Both the position numbers and the translations under genes were made by a program. Below, in pieces: positions 15,340 to 21,940 of a DNA stretch of 23,870 nt. Where the stretch lies: the NCBI GenBank assembly GCA_945861295.1, contig CAMAUF010000002.1, positions 1 to 23,870 of the forward strand, in the 5' to 3' direction. Position 1 is the stretch's first letter. Each line of letters opens with the position of its first letter. Source of the DNA: a bacterium. GTDB lineage: Bacteria > Chloroflexota > Dehalococcoidia > Tepidiformales > Tepidiformaceae. Under the pieces are notes generated by a model, which worked only from the letters and a program-made list of their open reading frames with translations, searched no databases and had not been told where the DNA came from.

Positions 15340-15728
15340 CGCAGGCCGCGCGCAAGAAGCGCCCGCTCACCCTTGAGTACCTCATCCAGACGCGGTCAAA
15401 GCGTTCGGGCACGCGCATTCACTCGACGGGCCGGACGGAACGGCTGCGCGACGACGGCGCCTGGGAGCGCCTCACGCGCCTCACCCCAGCGGCCCTCGCC
15501 GAGTTAACGACGGCCGTCGACGCTAGCGGTTATTTCGACCTGCCAGCCACGATCGCGGCGGACGATGGCCCCAGCGGCACAGACCTGCACTGGACTATCG
15601 ACCTCGATGGCCGCGCCCACGAGGTCCGGGCGCAGTTGGGCAGCCACATGCACCCGGCGCTGCAGATCCTCAATGACCTCGTCCAGCGGCTCGTCGCCGA
15701 AGCGCTCGACGCCGCGGCCGGCGAGTAG
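15336..15728 (+). CDS. Emfourin-like protein, candidate metalloprotease inhibitor
   Basis: This 130-residue protein has no signal peptide. After a basic head it reads TRIHSTGRTERLRDDGAWERL, then LTPAALAELTTAVDASGYFDLP, then GTDLHWTIDLDGRAHEVRAQ and a final helix PALQILNDLVQRLVAEAL. This order resembles the emfourin family (inhibitors of M4 proteases such as protealysin): a strand set starting with a Ser/Gly-containing edge, a helix ending in FFDLP-like, a D-x-x-x-Y/W strand pair and a C-terminal helix. The call is by recalled pattern and not by a search. The start ATG 15336 overlaps the stop of the metalloprotease gene as ATGA, so the two are translationally coupled. Co-expression of a protease and its inhibitor or immunity protein would explain this. 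Otherwise it is a hypothetical protein. Confidence 0.5.
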   Translation: MTQAARKKRPLTLEYLIQTRSKRSGTRIHSTGRTERLRDDGAWERLTRLTPAALAELTTAVDASGYFDLPATIAADDGPSGTDLHWTIDLDGRAHEVRAQLGSHMHPALQILNDLVQRLVAEALDAAAGE

Positions 15729-15749
15729 CTGGGGCATCGGCGGCTCGGA

Positions 15750-15755
15750 TATGAT
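15750..15755 (+). promoter_or_regulatory. -10 box (TATGAT) of the toxin-antitoxin operon
   Basis: TATGAT differs from the consensus at one position. Transcription would start near 15762, giving a leader of about 13 nt that includes the ribosome-binding site GAGGTGA (15764-15770). Confidence 0.45.
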
Positions 15756-15774
15756 GAGTGAGCGAGGTGATTTG

Positions 15775-16011
15775 GTGGCCAACATTCTGGTTCGCAACGT
15801 CGACCACAAGGTGGTCGAAAGCTGGAAGGCGCGCGCGGCGCGCAACGGCCGCTCCCTTCAGGCCGAGATCGCATCGGCGCTTGAGGAAGAAGCCGAGCGA
15901 GATGCCCGTCTCGCAGCTTTCGCCGAGTGGTCGGAGGAATTCAGCAAGCAACTCCTTGGGCGGGAGCACACGGACAGTGCCGAGTTGCGCCGTGAGATCC
16001 GGCCGCAGTGA
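15775..16011 (+). CDS. vapB: VapB/FitA-like ribbon-helix-helix antitoxin
   Basis: This 78-residue protein opens MANILVRNVDHKVVESWKARAARNGRSLQAEIASALEE-type: a beta strand followed by two helices, as in Arc/FitA-like DNA-binding antitoxins. The N-terminal part should dimerise and bind the operon operator. The C-terminal part (FAEWSEEFSKQLLG onward) would wrap the PIN toxin. GTG 15775 is supported by GAGGTGA at 15764-15770; in-frame ATGs at 15751 and 15754 lie inside the TATGAT promoter box and are unlikely. Its stop overlaps the toxin start as GTGA, the classic coupled arrangement. The reading frame is intact although the toxin frame is not. Confidence 0.82.
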   Translation: MANILVRNVDHKVVESWKARAARNGRSLQAEIASALEEEAERDARLAAFAEWSEEFSKQLLGREHTDSAELRREIRPQ

Positions 16012-16441
16012 CCACGTTGGTCGTTGATTCGAGCGTCGCACCGAAATGGTATGTGCCGGAAGCGCACGAACGAGAGGCCAGACGACTTCTGATCCCCGAT
16101 TATGTCCTGATTGCGCCGTCGATGTTGCAGGTAGAGCTGACCAATATCGCTCTCCAGAAGGTGAGACGCGGGCAGATCACCGTCTTGGAGTCGCGGCGGC
16201 TTGCAGCTGCCGCCTGGACGGACATCCCGGTCCGCATCGTGGACTCCGTGCCTATTTACGCGCCGCCTATCACCTCGCCGAATTGTTTCATCCGTCGGTC
16301 TACGACTGTCTCTACGCCGCCGTTGGCCTTGCGTTGAATTGCCAGGTTGTCACCGCGGACCGTCAGTTCTACGACCGCCTCGCGGGCCCGTTCCCTCAGA
16401 CGATGCTCTGGGTAGAGGACATTCCTGAATTGGCGGCGTAG
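16008..16441 (+). pseudogene. vapC: VapC-type PIN-domain ribonuclease toxin, frameshifted
   Basis: The first frame (16008-16337) gives MTTLVVDSSVAPKWYVPEAH, with the PIN acidic residues D7 and E43 (QVELTN), up to VDSVPIYA near 16257. Homology then continues in another frame as AYHLAELFHPSVYDCLYAAVG, with the later acidic residues in VYDCLY and VTADRQF, to the stop at 16439-16441. The switch occurs at about 16256-16264, in gcgccgcc, and corresponds to one missing base (434 nt in all, where 435 would encode 144 residues). As written, the product is truncated, loses half of the metal site and should be inactive. VapC toxins normally cut tRNA or rRNA. A sequencing error would restore an intact toxin. 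Confidence 0.8.
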
Positions 16442-16513
16442 TTCCCCCGGTAGGGGAGGCGCTGACGGTCTGGGTCGGCAAGCCGTGTGTCACGCCCGCT
16501 CCCTTCCGTGCGG

Positions 16514-17574
16514 TTAGGGAACAACGACCACATCGAAGTTAAAGGCGCCAAAGAGCAGGTAGGTCTCGCCGAAGTCGAAGACGGTCGGCGTTGGCCCGCC
16601 CAGCTTGCCGACCCAGACCGTGACGCGGGGCAGCTGGGAAGGGGACGTACCGGTGCGGTCTTCGGCCCGGGCCACCACCGCTGAGCCGTCCGCCGAGCGG
16701 CCCGTCCCGTGGCGCTCCACGAGCACGTGCGGCCAGGCCTCGATGGTGCGGGTGACATCCTCGAAGGCGAGGACATTTTGCAAGGTTTCCGCCTCGTTGA
16801 TCTCCTCCCAGGTGACTGAGCCATCCTCGGGCCGCGCGGCGAAGAAGGTGCGACCGAAGGCGTCATCGTCCACGTGCCAGTTGGCTGAAAGGGCGAAGCG
16901 ATCGTTGTCGAGCCAACCATACGGCTGAATTGAAAGCGTCGCCGCCGTCGCCGGCAGGGCTGAGGCGGAGAGCAGTGCGAGCTGGCCCGCGCGGTCCACA
17001 ACGACCAAATGGCGGTTGTAGACCAGGGCAACCCTTCGGCCGTCCGGGGACCAATCCAGGTCCGCGAAAAGGCCGGTTCCGTCGCCGTCGCTCGGGAGAG
17101 GGGCTGTGGCCGCGACGGGGCGAAGGCCTCTCGTAAAGAGATCCACCCGGTCGCTTAGGACTGCCAAGAGCTCGCCGTCGGGCGACCAACTCAGCCAATG
17201 AGTGGGGATGTTCGGGCCCCCAATGCAACCGATCGATGCTCCCAGTTCGGCGCCTGGAACACGTGCAACCGAAACTCGGTGAACTCGCCGTCCGCATCTA
17301 TTTCTATGCCGAGCGCCGCCAGCCGCGAGCCATCTGGCGACCAGCGGGGCAAGAGAAGGCCGTAGCCAACCCGATGCTCGTCGCCGGGAGCGGGCCCGAA
17401 GATGACGAGCCCGCGCCCATCATCAGCATCGAAGCCGTCGGCAAGGGCGATGTAGATGCCCGGCATCGGCCGCTGGGGTTCGTCCCCGGCGAAGGCCGCA
17501 GCGACGAGCGCGGCCAATCCGGCGGCGAACACCGCCGCGACCGCCAGCCACGAGAAGCGTTGGGCTGCGTTCAT
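16514..17574 (-). pseudogene. Membrane-anchored or secreted PD40/TolB-like beta-propeller protein, frameshifted
   Basis: The gene is read in two frames. The first (17574-17191) encodes an N-terminal membrane segment or signal peptide (FSWLAVAAVFAAGLAALVAAA) and a first propeller repeat, LLPRWSPDGSRLAALG. It ends at a spurious stop after the segment at 17217-17221, a run of five G on the coding strand. Shifting one base there continues as GPNIPTHWLSWSPDGELLAVLSD, then LFADLDWSPDGRRVALVYN, and on to the TAA at 16514-16516. The W-S-P-D-G repeats are typical of PD40/WD40-like propellers, which usually bind proteins or sense the envelope. The total of 1,061 nt is one base short of 353 codons plus stop. 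ATG 17574 is preceded by TACGGT at a 7-nt distance, suggesting a leaderless transcript. Function unknown. Confidence 0.72.
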
Positions 17575-17614
17575 ATGATCTACCGTAGCCGACCACGCTC
17601 CTGCCCGCGTCTCC

Positions 17615-18052
17615 TCAGCCGCGGCCGACCCGCGCTAGACCGCCCGCGATCGCCGCTGTTTCCTCCGGCGAGAGATGTCGCGAAAAGTGCTCCCAAACGC
17701 CGGCGAGGTGGATCGGCGCGGCCAGATCGAGCGCCGAAGTCCCGCGCTGCGTCAGCAGCAGGTCCGTGCCGCGCCGGTCGCTCGGGCAGGCCTGACGGTC
17801 GACGAGGCCAGCCGCCGCCATGCGGTCGACCAGGCGGCTGAGGCCGGCCTTCGAGAGCAAGACGCGGTTCGCCAACTCCGTCATTCGCAGGTGGCCGCCG
17901 GGAGCTTCGGAGAGTTGGACGAGGACGTCGTACCACGCCAGGGGCAGCCCCGCGCGCTCCTGCAACTCCCGCGCGAGGAGGCCGGTTATCCGGGCATGGG
18001 CTTCGAGGAAGACGCGCCAGGCGGCGAGTTGATCCTGGGTCGGTTGGGGCAT
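17615..18052 (-). CDS. MarR family transcriptional regulator
   Basis: This 145-residue winged-helix repressor is of typical MarR length. Visible features are an N-terminal dimerisation helix (AWRVFLEAHARITGLLARELQ), LAWYDVLVQLSEAPGGHLRMTELANRV, the recognition-helix region LSKAGLSRLVDRMAAAGLVDRQ, and the wing SDRRGTDLLLTQRG. MarR proteins bind palindromes and release DNA on binding a phenolic or oxidant signal. It is divergent from the pirin gene across an 86-bp gap that contains two palindromic sites overlapping the promoters, so it probably represses both itself and pirin. ATG 18052 was chosen; longer in-frame starts would run into the palindromes. Confidence 0.9.
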   Translation of the reverse strand: MPQPTQDQLAAWRVFLEAHARITGLLARELQERAGLPLAWYDVLVQLSEAPGGHLRMTELANRVLLSKAGLSRLVDRMAAAGLVDRQACPSDRRGTDLLLTQRGTSALDLAAPIHLAGVWEHFSRHLSPEETAAIAGGLARVGRG

Positions 18053-18072
18053 CGTCTTGATTCTCCGCCCAC

Positions 18073-18092
18073 ATCGTTGCAATCGCAACGAT
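18073..18092. promoter_or_regulatory. MarR-type operator 1
   Basis: This is a perfect 8-bp inverted repeat, ATCGTTGC-aatc-GCAACGAT. Together with operator 2 it shares the core GTTGC-N4-GCAAC. It overlaps a possible -35 (TTGCAA, 18078-18083) for pirin, with TATCGT (18100-18105) 16 nt downstream as the -10. Confidence 0.7.
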
Positions 18093-18100
18093 CACGATGT

Positions 18101-18120
18101 ATCGTTGCAGATGCAACCAA
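18101..18120. promoter_or_regulatory. MarR-type operator 2
   Basis: ATCGTTGC-agat-GCAACCAA has a perfect GTTGC-N4-GCAAC core with weaker flanks. It lies 28 bp from operator 1 (start to start) and covers the predicted -10 and start region of pirin transcription. Its left half-site is identical to that of operator 1. Confidence 0.6.
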
Positions 18121-18138
18121 ATCGGAGGTCCCGCACTC

Positions 18139-18876
18139 ATGCCCACCCTCACCCAAGCCATCGATGTCCGCCGAGCCGGGGAACGGTTCGAAACCCGGAT
18201 CGACTGGCTCGAGTCGTACCACTCGTTCAGCTTCAGCCGCCATTACGACCCCGCGAACACGCACTTCGGCCTCCTCCTCGTCAGCAACCACGACGTCATC
18301 GCGCCGGAGACCGGCTTTTCGACGCACCCGCACCGCGACATGGAGATCGTCACCTGGGTGCTCGATGGCGAACTCGAACACAAGGACAGCGAGGGCAACG
18401 TCGGCATCATCTATCCCGGCCTCGCCCAGAAGATGAGCGCCGGCACCGGCATCCTGCATTCGGAAATCAACGCGACCAAGGCTGGGCCGGTCGAACTCGT
18501 GCAAATGTGGGTCGTGCCCGATACGAACAAGATCAGGCCGGGATACCAGCAGCTCGACATCAACAGCGAGCTGGCGAAGGGTGGGCTCGTGCCGCTGGCC
18601 TCAGGCCGCGGCCACGAATCGGCGATCGCGATCAAGCAGGAAGGCGCGACGCTCTGGGTCGGGCGGCTCGCCGCGGGGGAGACGGTCACCGTGCCGGACG
18701 CGCCGTTCAACCATGTCTACGTCGCCAAGGGCGAAGTCAGCCTCTCGACCGGTGAGGGCCTGGCCAAGGGCGACGCCGCGCGCGTCAGTCTCGGCGGCGG
18801 GCTTCGCGCCACCGCTGGCGCGGCCGGCGCCGAGCTCCTGATCTGGGAGATGGACGGGACAATCCGCTTCGCTTGA
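18139..18876 (+). CDS. Pirin family protein
   Basis: This 245-residue bicupin is of the pirin family (related to quercetin dioxygenase-like proteins and redox sensors). It carries the metal-binding set expected for pirin: H63 and H65 in STHPHRDMEIVTW, and H107 and E109 in GILHSEIN. The signature continues with LDGELEHKDSEGN. The C-terminal cupin domain starts near residue 160. ATG 18139 has GGAGG 11 nt upstream; an earlier ATG at 18097 lies inside the operator region. It is divergently transcribed from a MarR gene, and the shared operators suggest it is the regulated target. Cofactor and activity (quercetinase or regulatory) cannot be decided from sequence. Confidence 0.92.
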   Translation: MPTLTQAIDVRRAGERFETRIDWLESYHSFSFSRHYDPANTHFGLLLVSNHDVIAPETGFSTHPHRDMEIVTWVLDGELEHKDSEGNVGIIYPGLAQKMSAGTGILHSEINATKAGPVELVQMWVVPDTNKIRPGYQQLDINSELAKGGLVPLASGRGHESAIAIKQEGATLWVGRLAAGETVTVPDAPFNHVYVAKGEVSLSTGEGLAKGDAARVSLGGGLRATAGAAGAELLIWEMDGTIRFA

Positions 18877-18885
18877 CAGGCGCGC

Positions 18886-18891
18886 TACGAT
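18886..18891 (+). promoter_or_regulatory. -10 box (TACGAT) upstream of the CDGSH gene
   Basis: TACGAT lies 7 nt before TTG 18899. Transcription beginning there would give a 15-nt leader containing GGAGGTGA (18901-18908) before ATG 18914. A TTGACA at 18874-18879 is too close to serve as its -35. Confidence 0.3.
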
Positions 18892-18913
18892 AGCGGCCTT
18901 GGAGGTGACTACG

Positions 18914-19588
18914 ATGGCTGAGGCACACATCAGGATCACGGCGGGCGGGCCGTATATCGTCACGGGCGGCGTCCCACTCTCGGGGCGCCAACCGTCCGTT
19001 TCAACGCACGGCGAACCCCTCGACTGGGAGCCGGCCGAAGCGAACCCCGACGGCTACGCTTTCGAGGAACGGTACTTGCTCTGCCGTTGCGGTGGTTCGA
19101 AAACGAAGCCGCTCTGCGACGCGACGCACGCGACCTTCGAGTGGGAACGCGCCCTGACGGCGAGCCGCGAGCCGAGCGCCAGCCGCCGCGAGCGGGTCGA
19201 AGGCGATGGCATCGCCCTCACCGACGACACCACGCTCTGCTCCGACTATGGCTTCTGCGGCAACCGCTTCACCAGCGTTTGGGACATGGCTGGCGAGGCC
19301 AGCGACCCGGAGGTGCGCGCGAAGCTGCTGCGCATGGTGCAATCGTGTCCTTCCGGGCGGATCCAGCTTGAAGACGCCGAGGGAAACGCGATCGAGCCAG
19401 CTTTTCGCCCCTCGATCGCGCCGATCCCGGATGGCCCGCTCTGGGTCCGCGGCGGCATCACGATGGAAGCGGGCGACGGCACGCCGCTCGAAAGCCGCAA
19501 CCGGATGACGCTCTGCCGCTGCGGCCAATCGCAGAACAAGCCGTTTTGCGACGGCGCGCACAAGAGCCACGAGTTCCACGCGCCGTAG
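18914..19588 (+). CDS. Double CDGSH-type iron-sulfur protein with a middle mono-cluster-like domain
   Basis: This 224-residue protein has two CDGSH motifs, each of which would bind a [2Fe-2S] cluster through three Cys and one His. The first is CRCGGSKTKPLCDATH, with ligands C57, C59, C68 and H72. The second is CRCGQSQNKPFCDGAH, with C201, C203, C212 and H216. Between them a segment with C109, C115 and C145 (CSDYGFCGNR, then QSCPSGRI) resembles the small divergent 4Fe-4S domain often fused to CDGSH proteins. The role is likely redox sensing or electron transfer; no partner is evident. The first motif has CDATH in place of the canonical CDG-x-H. The start is set by GGAGGTGA 5 nt upstream of ATG 18914. 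It lies 37 nt after pirin and may be co-transcribed with it. Confidence 0.92.
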   Translation: MAEAHIRITAGGPYIVTGGVPLSGRQPSVSTHGEPLDWEPAEANPDGYAFEERYLLCRCGGSKTKPLCDATHATFEWERALTASREPSASRRERVEGDGIALTDDTTLCSDYGFCGNRFTSVWDMAGEASDPEVRAKLLRMVQSCPSGRIQLEDAEGNAIEPAFRPSIAPIPDGPLWVRGGITMEAGDGTPLESRNRMTLCRCGQSQNKPFCDGAHKSHEFHAP

Positions 19589-19591
19589 GTG

Positions 19592-20704
19592 CTACACCGC
19601 GAACGGGTTCGGCGACGCCGGGATCCCGAACAGCGCCGCGATCGGCCCGCGCACGAGCCCGCCCTTATAGGTGCTCAGGGCCTGCGCGAGGGCGGCGTCG
19701 GCCGAAAGCGTGCCCTCGATACCGCGCCCGGCGAGGGCGAGGATGTACGGCAGGGTCGCGCTGGTCAGCGCGCGTGTGCTCGTTTGCGGCACGGCCCCTG
19801 GCATGTTGCTGACGCAGTAGTGGACGACGCCCTCATCGACATACGTGGGGTTGCTGTGCGTCGTCGGGCGGCTCGTCTCGGAAGCGCCGCCTTGGTCGAT
19901 CGAAACATCGACCAGCACCGCGCCCGCGCCCATCGAACGCACCATCGCGCGCGTCATCACCTTGGGCGCGGGCGCGCCAGGGACGAGGATGCCGAGGATG
20001 GCGAGGTCAGCGCCCGCCGCCTCTTCGGTGATCGCGACCGGCGAGGCCACGCGCGTCGCCAAACGGCCGCCGAAGTACTCGTGCAGCGCCGCCAGCCGGG
20101 CGAGGTCTCGTGACATCACCGTGACGCGGGCGTCGAGGCCCATCAGCCTGCGGGCAGCGGCCGTGCCCACAATCCCGCTGCCAATGACGATGGCCCGCCC
20201 AGGCGGCACGCCCGCGACGCCGCCCAGCAGCTTTCCCCGGCCCGGCCCCGGCTGCTTCAGGAGTTGCGCGCCGATCTCCGCTGCCATCCGCCCAGCGACT
20301 TGCGACATCGGCGCAAGCAGCGGCCGTGAGCCGTCGGCTTTGCGGACCAACTCATAGGCGAGCGAGGTCACGCCCGCCGCCATCAGCTGTTCCGTCAGCG
20401 GCCGGTCCATCGGGAGGTTCAGGAAGGCAAAGACAGCGCAACCTTCCCTAAGGAAGGGGTATTCGCTGGCGACGGGCTCCTTGACCTTGACGACGAGGTC
20501 GCACTCGGCCCAGACCTCGCCCGCTTCGGCGACAACCGAGGCGCCAGCGGCCCGGTAGGCGTCGTTATCGCTGCCCGAGCCGAGGCCACAGCCGGCTTCC
20601 ACAAAAACGGGGTGGCCCGCGGCGACGAGCGCACCAACACCCTCGGGCGTCAGCCCGACGCGCTTCTCGCCGTCTTTGCGTTCACGCACCGTCCCAACCC
20701 GCAT
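19592..20704 (-). CDS. ald: Alanine dehydrogenase family protein with Asn in place of catalytic His96
   Basis: This 370-residue protein is collinear with NAD-dependent alanine dehydrogenase (about 371 residues), which interconverts L-alanine and pyruvate plus ammonia. Matching elements are MRVGTVRERKDGEKRVGLTP with substrate-binding R15, VVKVKEP with K75, APMSQVAGRMAAE, the Rossmann loop GSGIVG at 175-180, VLVDVSIDQGG with the late Asp, and SNMPGAVPQTSTRALTSATLPY. However, the usual FTYLHLA-type segment reads FAFLNLP here, so position 96 is Asn where well-studied enzymes use a catalytic His. Activity may be altered or absent, or the substrate may differ. The transhydrogenase alpha subunit is a distant relative but is longer. 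ATG 20704 has AGGAG 6 nt upstream. It lies 47 nt downstream of the SDR gene, probably in one operon. Confidence 0.87.
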   Translation of the reverse strand: MRVGTVRERKDGEKRVGLTPEGVGALVAAGHPVFVEAGCGLGSGSDNDAYRAAGASVVAEAGEVWAECDLVVKVKEPVASEYPFLREGCAVFAFLNLPMDRPLTEQLMAAGVTSLAYELVRKADGSRPLLAPMSQVAGRMAAEIGAQLLKQPGPGRGKLLGGVAGVPPGRAIVIGSGIVGTAAARRLMGLDARVTVMSRDLARLAALHEYFGGRLATRVASPVAITEEAAGADLAILGILVPGAPAPKVMTRAMVRSMGAGAVLVDVSIDQGGASETSRPTTHSNPTYVDEGVVHYCVSNMPGAVPQTSTRALTSATLPYILALAGRGIEGTLSADAALAQALSTYKGGLVRGPIAALFGIPASPNPFAV

Positions 20705-20751
20705 GGTGGCTCCTCTCGTGTGGTGGCCGGCTCGGCCCGGACTCAGGACGC

Positions 20752-21555
20752 TCAACTCTCCTCGATCAGCCCGGCCAGGCGCATCTGGTTGGAGTACAAG
20801 CCCGCCGTAATGCCGCCATCCGGGAAAATCGTTGTGCCGTTGACGAAGCGCGCGTCGTCGGTCGCAAGGAAGGCCGCGACAGCGGCGACGTCCTCGGGCT
20901 CGCCGATGAAGCCGACCGGCGTGCGGTCAGCGAGGAACTGTTCGAAGGCCGGCAGCTCTTTGAGGCGCTGCGTCATCGCTGTGTGGATGAAACCGGGCCC
21001 GATCGCGTTGCAGGTGATGCCATAGGGGCCGCACGCGATGCCGAATGACTTCACCATCTGCTTGACGCCACCTTTGGAGGCGCAGTACGCGGGCGAACCG
21101 GCCGCGCCCCATTCCCCCATAATGCTCGAGATCGCGATGAGGCGGCCCGCGGTCTTCTGCGCCCGCATCTGGTTCGCTCCGGCCTGCAGCGTGAAGAAGA
21201 CGCCCTTGAGGTTGATGTCGATGGTCCGATCCCACTGGGCCTCGGTCATGGTGAAGCAGTCGACATCCGTTTCGGCGACGCCGGCGTTGGCGACAACGAC
21301 ATCGATCTTGCCGAACCGCGAAACAGCGGCCGTGATCAGAGCGTCGACCTCGGCTTTGTTGCGGACATCGCAGGGGACCGTGATTGCCTCGCGTTCCTGC
21401 TGGCGGACGAGGCGCGCGGTTTCGTCCATGCCGGCTTGGTTGAGGTCGGCGACGACGACGTTGGCGCCATCCTGGGCGAAGCGGACGGCCATGCCGCGCC
21501 CGTTGCCAGAGGCCGCGCCCGTGACCACGGCGACCTTCCCATCGAGTTTGCCCAT
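20752..21555 (-). CDS. Short-chain dehydrogenase/reductase (SDR) family oxidoreductase
   Basis: This 267-residue classical SDR has the cofactor loop TGAASGNGRG at 12-21, the acidic D37 after the second strand (VVVADLN, suggesting NAD preference), CDVRN near 62, NAG at 90-92, N115 and the catalytic triad S143/S144, Y157 and K161 (AYCASKGG). The C-terminal part has PGFIHTAMT and FVNGTTIFPDGG, as in 3-oxoacyl-ACP-reductase-like enzymes. The substrate is unknown. ATG 21555 is preceded by AGGAG 7 nt upstream. The frame runs further upstream to 21840 but without a better start. It precedes the alanine-dehydrogenase-like gene on the same strand and is divergent from the small LysM-like gene. Confidence 0.92.
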   Translation of the reverse strand: MGKLDGKVAVVTGAASGNGRGMAVRFAQDGANVVVADLNQAGMDETARLVRQQEREAITVPCDVRNKAEVDALITAAVSRFGKIDVVVANAGVAETDVDCFTMTEAQWDRTIDINLKGVFFTLQAGANQMRAQKTAGRLIAISSIMGEWGAAGSPAYCASKGGVKQMVKSFGIACGPYGITCNAIGPGFIHTAMTQRLKELPAFEQFLADRTPVGFIGEPEDVAAVAAFLATDDARFVNGTTIFPDGGITAGLYSNQMRLAGLIEES

Positions 21556-21696
21556 GGTGCTGCTCCTTGCGAGGTGGTGTGCGGCGGACTGTACAGCAGG
21601 GAGAGCAGGGCCTTCCAATCGTTTCTGGCGGGCGGTTCCGCCGAGGGGCCGATCGGTGGCAGAATGACAGCAACGCGCGCAAAAGGAAGGCCAACT

Positions 21697-21933
21697 ATGG
21701 CAAGCATCCAACCCCTCAGCCCGGTCCGCCGATCGTGCCGGCCCATCGAAGGCGACACCTATGAGTCGATCGCAACCCGCGAACTCCGGGCCGCCGATAT
21801 CCCCGAGGGCGTCGCCAGCCTGCGCGGCTGGAACCCGCACCTTGGCAACCGCCGGAGCCTAGATATCCTCGTCAGCGACGTCGTCTTCCTCGAAGCGCCG
21901 CCGAAGGTGATGAACCAAGGCGGTTGGGCCTAA
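21697..21933 (+). CDS. Small LysM-like protein
   Basis: This 78-residue protein has the centre RPIEGDTYESIATRELRA, then SLRGWNPHLGN and DILVSDVVFLEAP. The GDT-x-x-SIA, a second helix ending in WNP, and the SDVVFLE strand follow the LysM fold (beta-alpha-alpha-beta), with a longer first loop than usual. LysM modules bind N-acetylglucosamine glycans; small LysM-only proteins also act as tail or baseplate parts of phages and injection systems. There is no signal peptide. ATG 21697 has AAGGAAGG 6 nt upstream, and CAGAAT (21660-21665) may be its -10. Seven bases separate its stop from the convergent Uma2 gene. The fold call is by pattern only. Confidence 0.6.
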   Translation: MASIQPLSPVRRSCRPIEGDTYESIATRELRAADIPEGVASLRGWNPHLGNRRSLDILVSDVVFLEAPPKVMNQGGWA

Positions 21934-21940
21934 CGCGGGA

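Noticed and set aside
16442..16513. CCCC/GGGG hairpin between the convergent vapC and beta-propeller genes
   Set aside because: Only four base pairs and no T-tract; not distinguishable from chance in GC-rich DNA.
18874..18879. TTGACA as -35 for the CDGSH gene
   Set aside because: It overlaps the pirin stop and lies only 6 nt from the TACGAT box, so the pair cannot form a standard promoter.
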